Shown here piece by piece: positions 45,385 through 53,785 of a stretch of 64,000 bases of DNA; positions within the stretch are counted from its first letter, which is position 1, and each line of letters begins with the position of its first letter. The translations under genes and the position numbers were made by a program. Under the pieces are notes generated by a model. It did no database searches and had not been told where the DNA came from. It saw only the letters and a list, made by a program, of their open reading frames with translations. The stretch lies in NCBI RefSeq assembly GCF_022662475.1, contig NZ_JAKNQQ010000001.1:62001-126000 (forward strand), given 5' to 3'. This DNA is from Sphingomonas sp. TREG-RG-20F-R18-01. GTDB lineage: Bacteria > Pseudomonadota > Alphaproteobacteria > Sphingomonadales > Sphingomonadaceae.

Positions 45385-47045
45385 CCGAGCAAATCCGAAA
45401 AGTCGTCCAGCGCCGGGCCACCGTTATGCCCGAGACCGTCGAGATGGTTTTTTATGCGACCGCCTATCCAAGACATCACGGCGACTGCCATTGAGTTGCC
45501 GCACTGCTTATATCGGGGCCCGTCGGCTGCCGGTTTGCCTTTGGCGTTCGGCACCAGCGTCCAGTTGTCGGGGAAGCCTTGGAGTCTTTCCGTTTCGACC
45601 GGCATCAGGCGGCGGACTGCCATTTCGACGCGAACGATGTGGTGGTTGGGATCGGTTGCCGTGTTCAATGCGCCGGTCACGTCGCCGGTGTCGTAACAGC
45701 CTGCGTTCCCAGTGGTTCGGTAGCATGACGTTGGGACAATCGGTTGCCCCCTGCCCGTGCCGTCTTCCGACGCATCAAAGCCTTCAGCTTTCAGCGTGTG
45801 CGTGATGTCGCCGGTGACGCAAACAGCTTGAAGCACATGACCCTTGTCGCCGCCTCCGGAAGAAGCGCGAAGACATCCTGCAACCTCACCGCCCAGTTCG
45901 GCAGTTCCGCCGCCATCGCGCCCGCGCAGCGATACTGAATATGCGACACTGATCTGACCGCCGCCGTTCGCGTGGCTGCCGTCGTGCCCCATGCTCCGCA
46001 ACGTTGGGCACAGATCGTTGGTCGCGTCGCCGCCGTAATCCTTGCCGGTGAACGCGATGATTGGCGCTTCATGGTTGCACGTCAGCGTCGGCCGTGCGCC
46101 GACGCTGATCTCTGCGCCACCTTGACCGTGCGCCATGCAGACGATGTCGGCGTCTACCCCAGCAGGTCGCCGAACGCCTCCCGCTGATCCTCCCCGCACC
46201 AATCGCAGTGCGGCCAATCGTGCTTCATGCTGTTCGTCTCGTGGCACTTCCAGCACTGATAATCCATGTCCGGCACGAATGACTGCGACAACGGGGTCTT
46301 GTCCTCGGGTGTCTCCGGTTCGCTCGACGCCGCGGCCACTGCTGACAAGGCGCGGTGCAGTGGGATGGGTAAGACCTTCCCCCGTTTCTCGGCGCGGCGG
46401 AGAATCCCGGCGCACGCCTTCGAACTCAAGAAGTACTGCTGCGGGATCGAATCCCTCACGAGAACTTGCGACAACGAACACACGACGGCGTCGTTGGGCC
46501 AATCCGAGAAATTGGGCGTCGATGGTCCGCCATGCGATTGCCCTTTCGGGTCCAAACACAGCACCAGCGTTTGTCCATTTCTTCCCTGCTGGGATGAGGA
46601 CATCATCTTCGCCGGCAATACCAGCAAGGAAGCAGCCGAACGCGTTATCCTTGATGGTGAGGACACCGGGAACGTTTTCCCAGACGACGATGCATGGGGG
46701 CCTCCCAGCAGCGAGTCGAACTCGGTCGATTGCATCGGCAAGATCCACATATGAAAGGGTCAACTGGCCGCGCGCATCCGCGAGACCCTGCCGCCGACCG
46801 GCGACGGAATATGCCTGGCAGGGTGTCCCGCCGACCAGAATGTCAGGTGCATCAATTTCACCGGACAGCACCTTCGCCGCCAGCAGCGTCATGTCGCCGT
46901 GGTTCACGACGTCAGGGTAGCGATACGCCAGCACATTGCTTGCGGCGCGGTCGACTTCAGCGAACCATGCAGCCTTCCACCCGTAGCGCTCCCACGCGAC
47001 GCTGGCGGCTTCGATTCCCGAACACACGCTACCGAATGTCAGCAC
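45381..47045 (-). CDS. dcm: DNA cytosine-5 methyltransferase
   Basis: 554 residues. Motif I is FGSVCSGIEAAS, motif IV GGTPCQAYSVAG with the catalytic Cys, motif VI ENVPG and motif VIII QRRRRVFVVAS. Motifs IX/X (RRLMPVETERLQGFPDNW, QCGNSMAVAVMSW) are complete. A long variable region (about residues 215-470) for target recognition lies between VIII and IX. The tail GHNGGPALDDFSDLLG carries two peptides shared with other phage proteins. No cognate endonuclease is seen, so it is likely a self-protective orphan enzyme. A second frame is open inside it. Confidence 0.93.
   Translation of the reverse strand: MLTFGSVCSGIEAASVAWERYGWKAAWFAEVDRAASNVLAYRYPDVVNHGDMTLLAAKVLSGEIDAPDILVGGTPCQAYSVAGRRQGLADARGQLTLSYVDLADAIDRVRLAAGRPPCIVVWENVPGVLTIKDNAFGCFLAGIAGEDDVLIPAGKKWTNAGAVFGPERAIAWRTIDAQFLGLAQRRRRVFVVASSREGFDPAAVLLEFEGVRRDSPPRRETGEGLTHPTAPRLVSSGRGVERTGDTRGQDPVVAVIRAGHGLSVLEVPRDEQHEARLAALRLVRGGSAGGVRRPAGVDADIVCMAHGQGGAEISVGARPTLTCNHEAPIIAFTGKDYGGDATNDLCPTLRSMGHDGSHANGGGQISVAYSVSLRGRDGGGTAELGGEVAGCLRASSGGGDKGHVLQAVCVTGDITHTLKAEGFDASEDGTGRGQPIVPTSCYRTTGNAGCYDTGDVTGALNTATDPNHHIVRVEMAVRRLMPVETERLQGFPDNWTLVPNAKGKPAADGPRYKQCGNSMAVAVMSWIGGRIKNHLDGLGHNGGPALDDFSDLLG
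46154..46735 (-). CDS. Nested reading frame inside the cytosine methyltransferase gene
   Basis: About 193 residues in another frame of the same strand, from an ATG at 46735 (open to 46750). MQSTEFDSLLGG, NFSDWPNDAVVCSLSQVL and YFLSSKACAGILRRAEKRGK are blocks I recognise from many small phage proteins found with such methyltransferases. It ends with a zinc-ribbon-like CWKC…CDWC and the tail AFGDLLG, the same kind of tail as the host gene's own FSDLLG. It may be a genuine overprinted gene; translation is unproven and the family could be a conserved shadow. Confidence 0.5.
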   Translation of the reverse strand: MQSTEFDSLLGGPHASSSGKTFPVSSPSRITRSAASLLVLPAKMMSSSQQGRNGQTLVLCLDPKGQSHGGPSTPNFSDWPNDAVVCSLSQVLVRDSIPQQYFLSSKACAGILRRAEKRGKVLPIPLHRALSAVAAASSEPETPEDKTPLSQSFVPDMDYQCWKCHETNSMKHDWPHCDWCGEDQREAFGDLLG

Positions 47046-47350
47046 ACCGCGATCTTCCGGATACCGGCAGTATCGCAGGCGGCGCGACAGTCAGCGCACG
47101 CGTAGGTGTGGCCATGCAGATACAGAACCGCCCCGCGCGCCGCGTCACCGGCAGCTTTGATCGCGTTCACTTCAGCATGAGCAGTCTGTTTGCAGACCGA
47201 CACGCACAGTTCGTAGCCTACGCCGCTAGGCAGGTCGCCACGGGGACATGTCTGCTGAGCATTCAGGCAATAGTTCGTACCGACGAACTGCATCCCGTCA
47301 TCGGCGACGATGGTGGCTGTTACGACCTGTTTCACGCAAGGGCCAATCAT
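47039..47350 (-). CDS. Cytidine/dCMP deaminase-like protein
   Basis: 103 residues. The zinc-binding signature HAEVNAI (about 58-64) pairs with CADCRAAC near 84-91, as in dCMP/cytidine deaminases. An extra Cys-rich stretch lies at 28-52. Likely adjusts the dCTP/dUMP pools and could feed the phage thymidylate synthase. Overlaps the methyltransferase start by 7 bases. Confidence 0.85.
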   Translation of the reverse strand: MIGPCVKQVVTATIVADDGMQFVGTNYCLNAQQTCPRGDLPSGVGYELCVSVCKQTAHAEVNAIKAAGDAARGAVLYLHGHTYACADCRAACDTAGIRKIAVC

Positions 47351-47356
47351 GTCTTA

Positions 47357-47371
47357 TCACCAAACGGTTGA
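47357..47371 (-). promoter_or_regulatory. Dispersed palindrome (copy 4), just upstream of the deaminase start
   Basis: TCACCAAACGGTTGA on the plus strand, ending 7 bases before the deaminase ATG. On the minus strand it runs into GATAAGAC, similar to GATATAAC at copy 3. It would cover the leader or a short promoter. Confidence 0.5.
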
Positions 47372-47409
47372 TACGCGGGACAGCCGAAGCCATCCCGCGC
47401 AAGGTAGAA

Positions 47410-48072
47410 TTAAACGCCGAAGTCGTCTGCCGCAGGCATGTCATCGTCGAGGTCATCGATCTCTGCCAGTACAGCGTCGTTGATCACGACACCGCCGCCC
47501 ATTGCCTCACCTTCCTGGTGCGACCGGATCAGTTCGATCGACGCAAACACGCCGGACGATCCCTTATCGGTGCCATAGAACGATACCAGCACGTCGGCGT
47601 AACTGCCACCATACATCACATCGAGAATGTCATTCTCGGTCACATCACGCTTATGGCGGTCAAGCAGCTTCGGACGCTTCTGGCCGGCGCTTGGACCCGA
47701 CGCCGTCAGACCGAAGTTGCCTTCATATCCAGCGTAGACTTTGCCTTCCTTGTTCTTGAAGCGCTCCCCGCGGCGGAAACAGATGCGCTTGGGCGCGTCC
47801 TCCTGAATCGACTTCCAGCGATCCTTATCCTTCCACATCTTCTCCGATGCAGCTTCGATCGCGCCGATGGCAGTCTTGATATTGATCGGCGCCATTGCCT
47901 TAGCCTTGGCATCATCGCCGACCTGTTCGATGATGACGTTGCAGCTATGCTTCTCTTTCGCATCATCGCTGTCGGAAGATTTCTGCTTGTCCTTCAGTGC
48001 CTCTGTGAAGCTGAGCCGGACACGCTTCAGCCATACGGTACGGGGATCGCGCTTGGTTTCGTCGGTTGCCAT
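47410..48072 (-). CDS. DUF2815, T7 gp2.5-like single-stranded-DNA-binding protein
   Basis: 220 residues. The beta-rich core WLKRVRLSFTEAL … GYEGNFGLTASG … ILDVMYGGSYADVLVSFYG matches DUF2815, phage SSBs of the gp2.5 type. A strongly acidic tail (EIDDLDDDMPAADDFGV) is the usual protein-docking end of SSBs. The same DDFGV end occurs on the 175-aa protein at 49376-49903. Should coat ssDNA in phage replication and recombination. Confidence 0.87.
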   Translation of the reverse strand: MATDETKRDPRTVWLKRVRLSFTEALKDKQKSSDSDDAKEKHSCNVIIEQVGDDAKAKAMAPINIKTAIGAIEAASEKMWKDKDRWKSIQEDAPKRICFRRGERFKNKEGKVYAGYEGNFGLTASGPSAGQKRPKLLDRHKRDVTENDILDVMYGGSYADVLVSFYGTDKGSSGVFASIELIRSHQEGEAMGGGVVINDAVLAEIDDLDDDMPAADDFGV

Positions 48073-48094
48073 GTTGCCTGTTACCTTTTGCAGT

Positions 48095-49273
48095 TTAGAG
48101 GTCGTCGAGTTCGGCGATCGCCTGGCTGATCGTTACGATTGAGGGGCGAGCGTCGTCCGCTGGGACCACCGTTGGCTTCTTCTCACCGTTGTTGATGAGC
48201 GGAAGCAGTGGCTCCTGACGAGTAGGTTCATCCTTCAAAAGTTTCAACACCTGAGTTGGTGTCTTCACTTTTTTGTTGAAACCTTGGTCGCCAAGAACAT
48301 CGCGAACCTTGGCTTCCGCCAAGGCTTCATCCTCCCATTTCGCGCGCTCCTTATTCCCCAGTACCAGCTTTCGGTCGGGGATAGGTTCGCCGCGTTCTGC
48401 ATCTTCCAGTTCAAGCCGCTGCATCTCTTCCAGCCACGAGTTTATCAGCGAGGCATGGTTCAGGATGAAGCTACGGCGTTCTGGGTTCAGAATTTTCGGG
48501 AGCATCAATTCAGATCCGATCATAATGTCGAAATCAAGTACATCAGGCGTCAGGCCCAGCACGTTGAGCATGTATTCGTCGAACGTGTCGCAGCCATACC
48601 GAACGCGGCGGCGCTTGCACCAGACGCAGCCCTTCAAAGATGCCGTCCGCGGCGCGTCAGGGTCAGTTGTCGCTATGGCACGCTGCTCGATCCACTCGGC
48701 GAACTGCTCCAGATCGTCCAGCGTGCATTCCCAGGTGCCGCCGCCGCCTGCGTGACGTGGCTGGTCGATCTGCAGAATGAAACGCTTGATCGCTGGGCGC
48801 CCGAGCTTAATCCAGAGCCCCAGCGCATAAAGCATGAGTTGCTTGTTTTCGAACGGGCTGACGGGAACACCCCTGCCCCACTTCAGGTCATTCAGGATGA
48901 TCGTATCACCGTCCCATATGGCACGATCAAGCGTGCCGAACTGACCTGGTAGCGTGATATCGGAAATATCAACACGCTGCTCACCGAAAAACTCACCCGG
49001 TAGATCACGGATATAATCAATCCCGCGCTGCAACAGGTCGGCGTCGTCATCTGTCCAGACGAATGTCCAATCTGCCACCTTGGTACGTGCGCCAATGAAG
49101 TCGGCTGCATCTAGGCCAAACGCCAAGCAATATTCCGAAATCATATGTGCTGCCGTGCCTTCAGCAGCCGGCTTGCTGTCAAAATCCGGAAGGCCACGGT
49201 TTGCATTAATATAGCCAGCGCAGGTCGCCCAGCCTTCTGCAGCAGATGGGCCTAGAGGTGCGTGTTCGCTCAT
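48095..49273 (-). CDS. DUF2800, RecB/Cas4-like exonuclease
   Basis: 392 residues. EGTAAHMISE near residue 40, GTLDRAIWDGDTIILNDLKWG (Asp and Asp-x-Lys of the PD-(D/E)XK core) and KQLMLYALG follow in order. CVWCKRRRVRYGC near 215 may hold metal or a Fe-S cluster together with other Cys. DUF2800 proteins accompany DUF2815 SSBs and phage polymerases, and are thought to be recombination exonucleases. Second gene of the leftward early operon, after a large hairpin. Confidence 0.87.
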   Translation of the reverse strand: MSEHAPLGPSAAEGWATCAGYINANRGLPDFDSKPAAEGTAAHMISEYCLAFGLDAADFIGARTKVADWTFVWTDDDADLLQRGIDYIRDLPGEFFGEQRVDISDITLPGQFGTLDRAIWDGDTIILNDLKWGRGVPVSPFENKQLMLYALGLWIKLGRPAIKRFILQIDQPRHAGGGGTWECTLDDLEQFAEWIEQRAIATTDPDAPRTASLKGCVWCKRRRVRYGCDTFDEYMLNVLGLTPDVLDFDIMIGSELMLPKILNPERRSFILNHASLINSWLEEMQRLELEDAERGEPIPDRKLVLGNKERAKWEDEALAEAKVRDVLGDQGFNKKVKTPTQVLKLLKDEPTRQEPLLPLINNGEKKPTVVPADDARPSIVTISQAIAELDDL

Positions 49274-49289
49274 TCTAACCCTTCAAAAT

Positions 49290-49344
49290 CTCAGGATGCC
49301 ACTGGACGCGCGGGGAGGGGGAACGCCCCCAGTGGCAACCTGAG
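49290..49344 (-). terminator. Large hairpin inside the leftward early operon
   Basis: 16-bp arms with one mismatch (49290-49305 and 49329-49344) enclose a smaller GGGGG/CCCCC stem (49317-49330, partly in competition). On the minus strand it is followed by ATTTTG, a weak T-run. It sits between the first and second genes of the operon and could be a partial terminator or an RNA processing site. Confidence 0.5.
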
Positions 49345-49375
49345 ACCCGGCGGCACGCGGCCGCCGGATACAGGG

Positions 49376-49903
49376 TCAGACGCCGAAGTCGTCTTCGGCC
49401 GGCTCGCTGCCGGGCTGCGTCGGGTCGCCGTTAAAGTCGTATTCAGCGCTGAAGTCGACCGGCAGACCTTCAGCCTTGCGCTCCAAGTAGAATGCCGCGC
49501 GCAGGCGAGCATCGGCGTCGAGCTTCGACTCAGGGCCGCACAGCTTCGACGTGCCGAGTTCCGCCATCATCGACTGCATGAACTCGCGCTTCTTCGTTGC
49601 GTCGTCAACTGTGCCGTTGAGATACTTCGGTGCGATCGCGCGCAGTTCTTCGTCGCTGACGGTACGTGCCTTTGCGCCGGTATCAGCTTCGGTCGTCGAA
49701 GCGGTGCCGGTAGCTGCTGCGGCAGCATCATCTGCTGCGATCTCTTCCTTCGTGCGGCGCGTACGCTTTGGCGCTTCGACCTTGGCGATTGCTGCCCCCT
49801 GCCCTGCAATGAGACGTTCCTGATTTTCACCGGTCACCTTCAGCGCGGCGACCAGTGCCAGAATGTTGGTGTTCAGTTCGGCGATTGCCGTGTCGATGCT
49901 CAT
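49376..49903 (-). CDS. First gene of the leftward early operon, unknown function
   Basis: 175 residues. A short helical start (IAELNTNILALVAALK) is followed by a basic patch (APKRTRRTKEEIAAD), a low-complexity Ala/Thr linker, a C-terminal helical domain and the tail PAEDDFGV, as in the SSB. The basic-linker-acidic-tail layout suggests a DNA recombination or loading accessory. No family recognised. Confidence 0.7.
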   Translation of the reverse strand: MSIDTAIAELNTNILALVAALKVTGENQERLIAGQGAAIAKVEAPKRTRRTKEEIAADDAAAAATGTASTTEADTGAKARTVSDEELRAIAPKYLNGTVDDATKKREFMQSMMAELGTSKLCGPESKLDADARLRAAFYLERKAEGLPVDFSAEYDFNGDPTQPGSEPAEDDFGV

Positions 49904-49959
49904 AAAATCGAATGTCCTCGGTTTGTTGGTCCCCGACGCGGTTGGCGGCGAGTCGAAGC

Positions 49960-50000
49960 CTTATAGGCATAACCGAACGGCACTATCAACCTTATGGTGA
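49960..50000 (-). promoter_or_regulatory. Leftward early promoter with overlapping operator (copy 5)
   Basis: Palindrome at 49986-50000 (TCAACCTTATGGTGA). On the minus strand its arm gives TTGATA (49989-49984), followed after 18 bases by TATAAG (49965-49960), five of six matches to a -10 box. This is the best promoter of the set, driving the replication operon. Confidence 0.72.
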
Positions 50001-50005
50001 TAAAA

Positions 50006-50047
50006 AACCACGCGTTGGTTGATTTTGCGATCATCGGGCTGTAGGGG
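50006..50047 (+). promoter_or_regulatory. Rightward early promoter with overlapping operator (copy 6)
   Basis: Palindrome AACCACGCGTTGGTT at 50006-50020, one of the more diverged copies. TTGATT (50019-50024) is followed after 17 bases by TAGGGG. It faces away from copy 5, making a divergent operator pair like those of lambdoid switches. Confidence 0.5.
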
Positions 50048-50080
50048 TGATGCTGACACATCCTCCGGAGCAAATTCTAC

Positions 50081-50392
50081 ATGGCACATTGGAAGTCCGC
50101 GCCGCTCTACCAGGCGCTCGTCACATTTCTCCCGGCGTACGTTACAAAGACCGAGCGCACTGGAGTCGAACCCGATCTCACCATCGACGTTCATGCGCTG
50201 CGGGCAGCGCTCGACCCCGTTCGCAGCCATGAAAACGTCTATCAATGGCTCCGCAAGGGCACGCTGCTGCCGCGCAACGCGAAGGCTCTGTGCAAGGTCG
50301 CCAATGCTGAGAACAACGTCGCGGCGCTGAAGAAGAACGGCCGCAAGCCGCCGGTTCTCGACGATTTCACCGAATTCTACGCCTTCGATTGA
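50081..50392 (+). CDS. Small putative DNA-binding protein, first rightward gene
   Basis: 103 residues. ENVYQWLRKGTLLPRNAKALCKVAN reads like the recognition half of a small helix-turn-helix protein. The position right after the divergent promoter fits a Cro-like regulator or a replication-control factor. GGAG lies 11 bases ahead of the ATG. No family recognised with certainty. Confidence 0.68.
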   Translation: MAHWKSAPLYQALVTFLPAYVTKTERTGVEPDLTIDVHALRAALDPVRSHENVYQWLRKGTLLPRNAKALCKVANAENNVAALKKNGRKPPVLDDFTEFYAFD

Positions 50393-50426
50393 TCGCCCGC
50401 CCGCCCACGCCGGGGAGTGGCGACGC

Positions 50427-52898
50427 ATGAAGACCCAAATTACTGCCCTGCGCGAGGCCGGTTTCGCCACGCACTGGTTGCATCCAAAAACCAAGCGTCC
50501 GATCGGCAAGGAATGGTCGACGGCACCCGTGCAGACCGTGGCCGACCTGCTCGCGTCATACCGGGATGGCAACAACGCTGGCGTGCGTCTCGGCGAGCCG
50601 TCGCTTCTGACAAATGGCCTGTATCTCCATGCGTTCGACATGGATATCCGTGTGGCAGACCTTGCGGATGAAGCCTGGGACGCACTGCGCGCCCTGCTGC
50701 CGGCTGTCGATCTTGAGGCGCTGCCGTGTGTCGCATCAGGTTCAGGTGGTGAGTCGCGCCATCTCTACTTCGGAACGTCGCGCGCATTCCGTAGCAAGAT
50801 TTTGGCTACATCCGACGGCAAACACCGCGGCACCGATGGATCTTGGCACTTCGATTGGGAAATCGAGCTGTTCGGCACCGGCAAACAGGTCGTGCTGCCG
50901 CCTTCGATCCATCCGGATACCGGAAAACCCTATGTCTGGCTGCGCGAGTTCGATCTCGAAATGCTCGACTTCGGCGTTTGTCCTGAAATCCCGGCTGCCG
51001 TCGTGGAGTCGCTTGGCGCGATCGATCCGGAAAAATTCGCATTCGAAGACCGCCCGCCGCTCGACTTCAAGCCCGGCCAGATGGAGCGCGAGCTAGATCT
51101 CATTCCGGTCAGCGACCTGCACTACGACGACTGGATCAGGCTCGGCCAGGCGCTGCATCACCAGTTCGGCGGGTCGCAGGAAGGTTTCGACCTGTGGCTG
51201 TTGCATACCAAGCGGTCTGCCAAGTTTACCGGCGATGCACAGATCCGCGAAATGCGCAGGATCAAATGGCGTTCATTCGGCAAATACCGCGGCGCTGCTG
51301 TTACCATGGCTTCGATCCGCCAGTGGGCGCGCGACGCGGCAACATCCGAATGGGTGGATGAACTCGATGACCTGGATGATGACGACGTCCCTCGGAATCC
51401 CGAGGCACCCGCAGCCGATGCCATGGAAGACGCAATCGCGTCCCTGATGAAGGAAACGCCCGCTGATGAACTCCCGTGGCAGTCGTTGCTGGATATCAAC
51501 GAGGAAGGTGGCATCAAGCCGACGCTGCACAACGTCGAATTAGTCCTGAAGAATGACACTCGTCTGATCGGCCTCGCCCAGATCAACGAATTTACGCAAG
51601 AGACGGTTCAGCGTACGGCGCCGGGTAAGCGCGGCCGTCGTCGGGCCAACCAGGCCAAGCCTACGCGCGAACTGACCGGTCGCGTGTGGCATGTTCCGGC
51701 AGATGATGAGCGAAACGGCGTGCTGTGGTCAGACGACCGCGACTTCGCGATCCGCACCATCCTGGAAGCACCAAAAACCCAAGGCGGTTACGGCATCAAG
51801 GTCAGCGATCGCGATCTAAAGGCCGGTATCGTGTTGGCCGCAAACGATCATGCTTTTCATCCGGTCCAGGAATACCTGCTCGCGCTCAAATGGGATGGCG
51901 TGTCACGCGTCGATGGCTTGTGGGTCGACTATGTCGGTGCGACCGATGACCGCTACCACCGCGATGTCGCCAGATTGATGATGACGGCAGCCGTGACGCG
52001 CATCTTCGAACCCGGCCACAAGTTCGATTTCGCCACGATCCTTGAGGGTCTGCAGGGTAAGCGCAAGTCGACGCTGATTGAGGTGCTTGGCTGCAACTGG
52101 TCGGCTGAACTCGACGGCGATTTCCACGATTCGAAGTCGCTGGTCGAACTGATGCAGGGCTCATGGATCATGGAGATCCCCGAACTGACCGGGTTCGGCC
52201 GTGCCGACGTCCGCGCGATCAAGGCATTCATCAGCCGGCGCAACGATCGCGTGCGACTGGCCTATGCGCGTCGGGCTGGTCAGTTCCCGCGCCAGTGCAT
52301 CTTCGTGGGTTCGACCAATGACCGGGAGTACCTGAAGGATGACACCGGTGGCCGCCGCTTCTGGCCGGTCCAGTGCAACCTTCCGTTCGGCAGAGAGATC
52401 GATACCGAACTGCTTAAGCGGAACATCGACCAGTTGTGGGCCGAGGCGGTGCAGCTTTACCGCGCCATGCGTGTCGAGCGACCGTTCGGTACCCTGCCCC
52501 TGTATCTGTCCGACCCTGAATCGCGCCTCACTGCCGCACGGCTCCAGGAATCGCGCAGGATCGAAGGTCCGGATGACGTTCTCGCCGGCCGCATCGCCGA
52601 ATGGCTCGACCAGCCCGTCATCAACGGTGATGTGCGCGACGATCTGGATGCCAACGGTGACCCTGTGTACCGGATGGAGGTCTGCACGGCCATGATCTGG
52701 GTCGACTGCATGGGCAAGGACTTGTCGGGCTTCAAAACGCAGGAGCAGGGCTCCGTCAACCGCGCCATGTCGAAGGTACCTGGGTGGGAATCCGACGGGT
52801 CGATGCGCTTCCCGCGGTTCGGCAAACAGCGCGTATTTCGCCGCGGCGGGGAAGCCGGTAAATTCGAACGAATGGGGCTCGGTGACCTACTGAGTTAA
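50427..52898 (+). CDS. VapE-type primase-helicase (bifunctional prim-pol plus SF3-like ATPase)
   Basis: 823 residues. An archaeo-eukaryotic primase domain comes first, with the metal pair in AFDMDI (Asp71, Asp73), SRHLYF (His112), and WEIELFGTGKQVVLPPS near 144-160. A PriCT-like helical part follows (DDWIRLGQALHHQFGG). The C-terminal VapE ATPase has ALKWDGVSRVDGL, a Walker A variant EGLQGKRKST near 545, and GGRRFWPVQC. It ends GLGDLLS. It should start and drive phage DNA replication, and the iteron-rich region lies just behind it. Confidence 0.92.
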   Translation: MKTQITALREAGFATHWLHPKTKRPIGKEWSTAPVQTVADLLASYRDGNNAGVRLGEPSLLTNGLYLHAFDMDIRVADLADEAWDALRALLPAVDLEALPCVASGSGGESRHLYFGTSRAFRSKILATSDGKHRGTDGSWHFDWEIELFGTGKQVVLPPSIHPDTGKPYVWLREFDLEMLDFGVCPEIPAAVVESLGAIDPEKFAFEDRPPLDFKPGQMERELDLIPVSDLHYDDWIRLGQALHHQFGGSQEGFDLWLLHTKRSAKFTGDAQIREMRRIKWRSFGKYRGAAVTMASIRQWARDAATSEWVDELDDLDDDDVPRNPEAPAADAMEDAIASLMKETPADELPWQSLLDINEEGGIKPTLHNVELVLKNDTRLIGLAQINEFTQETVQRTAPGKRGRRRANQAKPTRELTGRVWHVPADDERNGVLWSDDRDFAIRTILEAPKTQGGYGIKVSDRDLKAGIVLAANDHAFHPVQEYLLALKWDGVSRVDGLWVDYVGATDDRYHRDVARLMMTAAVTRIFEPGHKFDFATILEGLQGKRKSTLIEVLGCNWSAELDGDFHDSKSLVELMQGSWIMEIPELTGFGRADVRAIKAFISRRNDRVRLAYARRAGQFPRQCIFVGSTNDREYLKDDTGGRRFWPVQCNLPFGREIDTELLKRNIDQLWAEAVQLYRAMRVERPFGTLPLYLSDPESRLTAARLQESRRIEGPDDVLAGRIAEWLDQPVINGDVRDDLDANGDPVYRMEVCTAMIWVDCMGKDLSGFKTQEQGSVNRAMSKVPGWESDGSMRFPRFGKQRVFRRGGEAGKFERMGLGDLLS

Positions 52899-53046
52899 TC
52901 CGTTAGTTCGGTCGGTGTGTCTCGGGCTGCAGGTTTTTCGGAACTTGTGGCCCGTGCCTTTTTAGGGCGAATCGAACCCAAAACAAACCTCCCAGAAACT
53001 TGCTGATTCTGCACGGATTCGGCGATTTTCGGCAAAACACCCCGCT

Positions 53047-53356
53047 CGTTCCGGGTTTCGTTCCACTTCTCGTTCCGGGCAAACCCTAGGTTTTCTGCGG
53101 GTTTCAGAGGGGGGTGGAACGAGTGGCACGGTGGAACGAGGTTTTCCCTATAGACTGTCGCGCGGCACCCCCGTTTCGGGCCTACCAGGGGTATGGCTTT
53201 AGCCCTAATTCTAAGGTTTAATCGGCACTTCTAGTATGACAAGTTTCTATAGAGAAGTCGTTCCACTGTTCCAGTAGCCAGAAACCCTAGGATTTCTGCG
53301 GGCTAAGGCCGGAACGAGAAGTGGAACGAGTGCTGAATATCTCGTTCCACCGTTCC
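53047..53356. repeat. GTTCC iteron cluster
   Basis: CGTTCC at 53047, 53059, 53071, 53259, 53343 and 53351; TGTTCC at 53267; inverted GGAACG at 53116, 53133, 53311 and 53323. Three copies are exactly 12 bp apart and another pair is also 12 bp apart. Often extended to GTTCCAC or CTCGTTCC. Confidence 0.8.
53081..53302. repeat. 21-bp direct repeat pair within the candidate origin
   Basis: 53081-53101 and 53282-53302 share AAACCCTAGG-TTTCTGCGGG with one mismatch (T/A after CTAGG). Confidence 0.85.
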
Positions 53357-53489
53357 ACTCTGACCGTATGTATCCGGTGACAGGTATCAGAGTACCTGTA
53401 TGGCTCTTAGGGTAGTTTGAAATGGCGCGATTAACGGGCTCAGCGCCACTCGGTACCGTCAGGGGTGTTTAAATGGGACCCGTAGCCAC

Positions 53490-53724
53490 GTCCCAGAGCG
53501 TCCCAGATCGTCCCTAGCGCTGCAGAAATGCGACCGCTCAACAGCTCGAAAGGCAACGCTATATCCTGCAGAACATAGTCCTACGCGGTCCCTATCAGTC
53601 CCATGACACATGACACGGCGAAGCGCGGTAACAGTCCTAAGCGGTCCCAGAGCGTCCCAGAGATGTAAAGCAGGACTCACACTAGCGGGGCGATCTGGCG
53701 CCGGTGACAGTCCCACGCGGTCCC
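53490..53724. repeat. GTCCC iteron cluster at 10-bp phase
   Basis: GTCCC begins at 53490, 53500, 53510; 53588, 53598; 53644, 53654; 53710, 53720. Within each group the spacing is exactly 10 bp, one turn of the helix. One inverted copy lies at 53475. Confidence 0.85.
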
Positions 53725-53744
53725 ACGCGGAACGCGAGATAGTT

Positions 53745-53785
53745 TCAACAAAAGGTTGACGGCAACCCAAGTCTAACGCTAAGGT
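53745..53785 (+). promoter_or_regulatory. Rightward promoter with overlapping operator (copy 7)
   Basis: Palindrome TCAACAAAAGGTTGA, -35 TTGACG (53756-53761), 18-base spacer, -10-like TAAGGT (53780-53785). Downstream TTTATTCAGCAAC and the ribosome site AAGGAGTGATTCGAA recur almost unchanged at the next promoter. Confidence 0.72.

Noticed and set aside
53459..53770. 103-residue minus-strand frame in the candidate origin
   Set aside because: It simply translates the GTCCC iterons (repeated WD.VGL/W-type words); no start signal.
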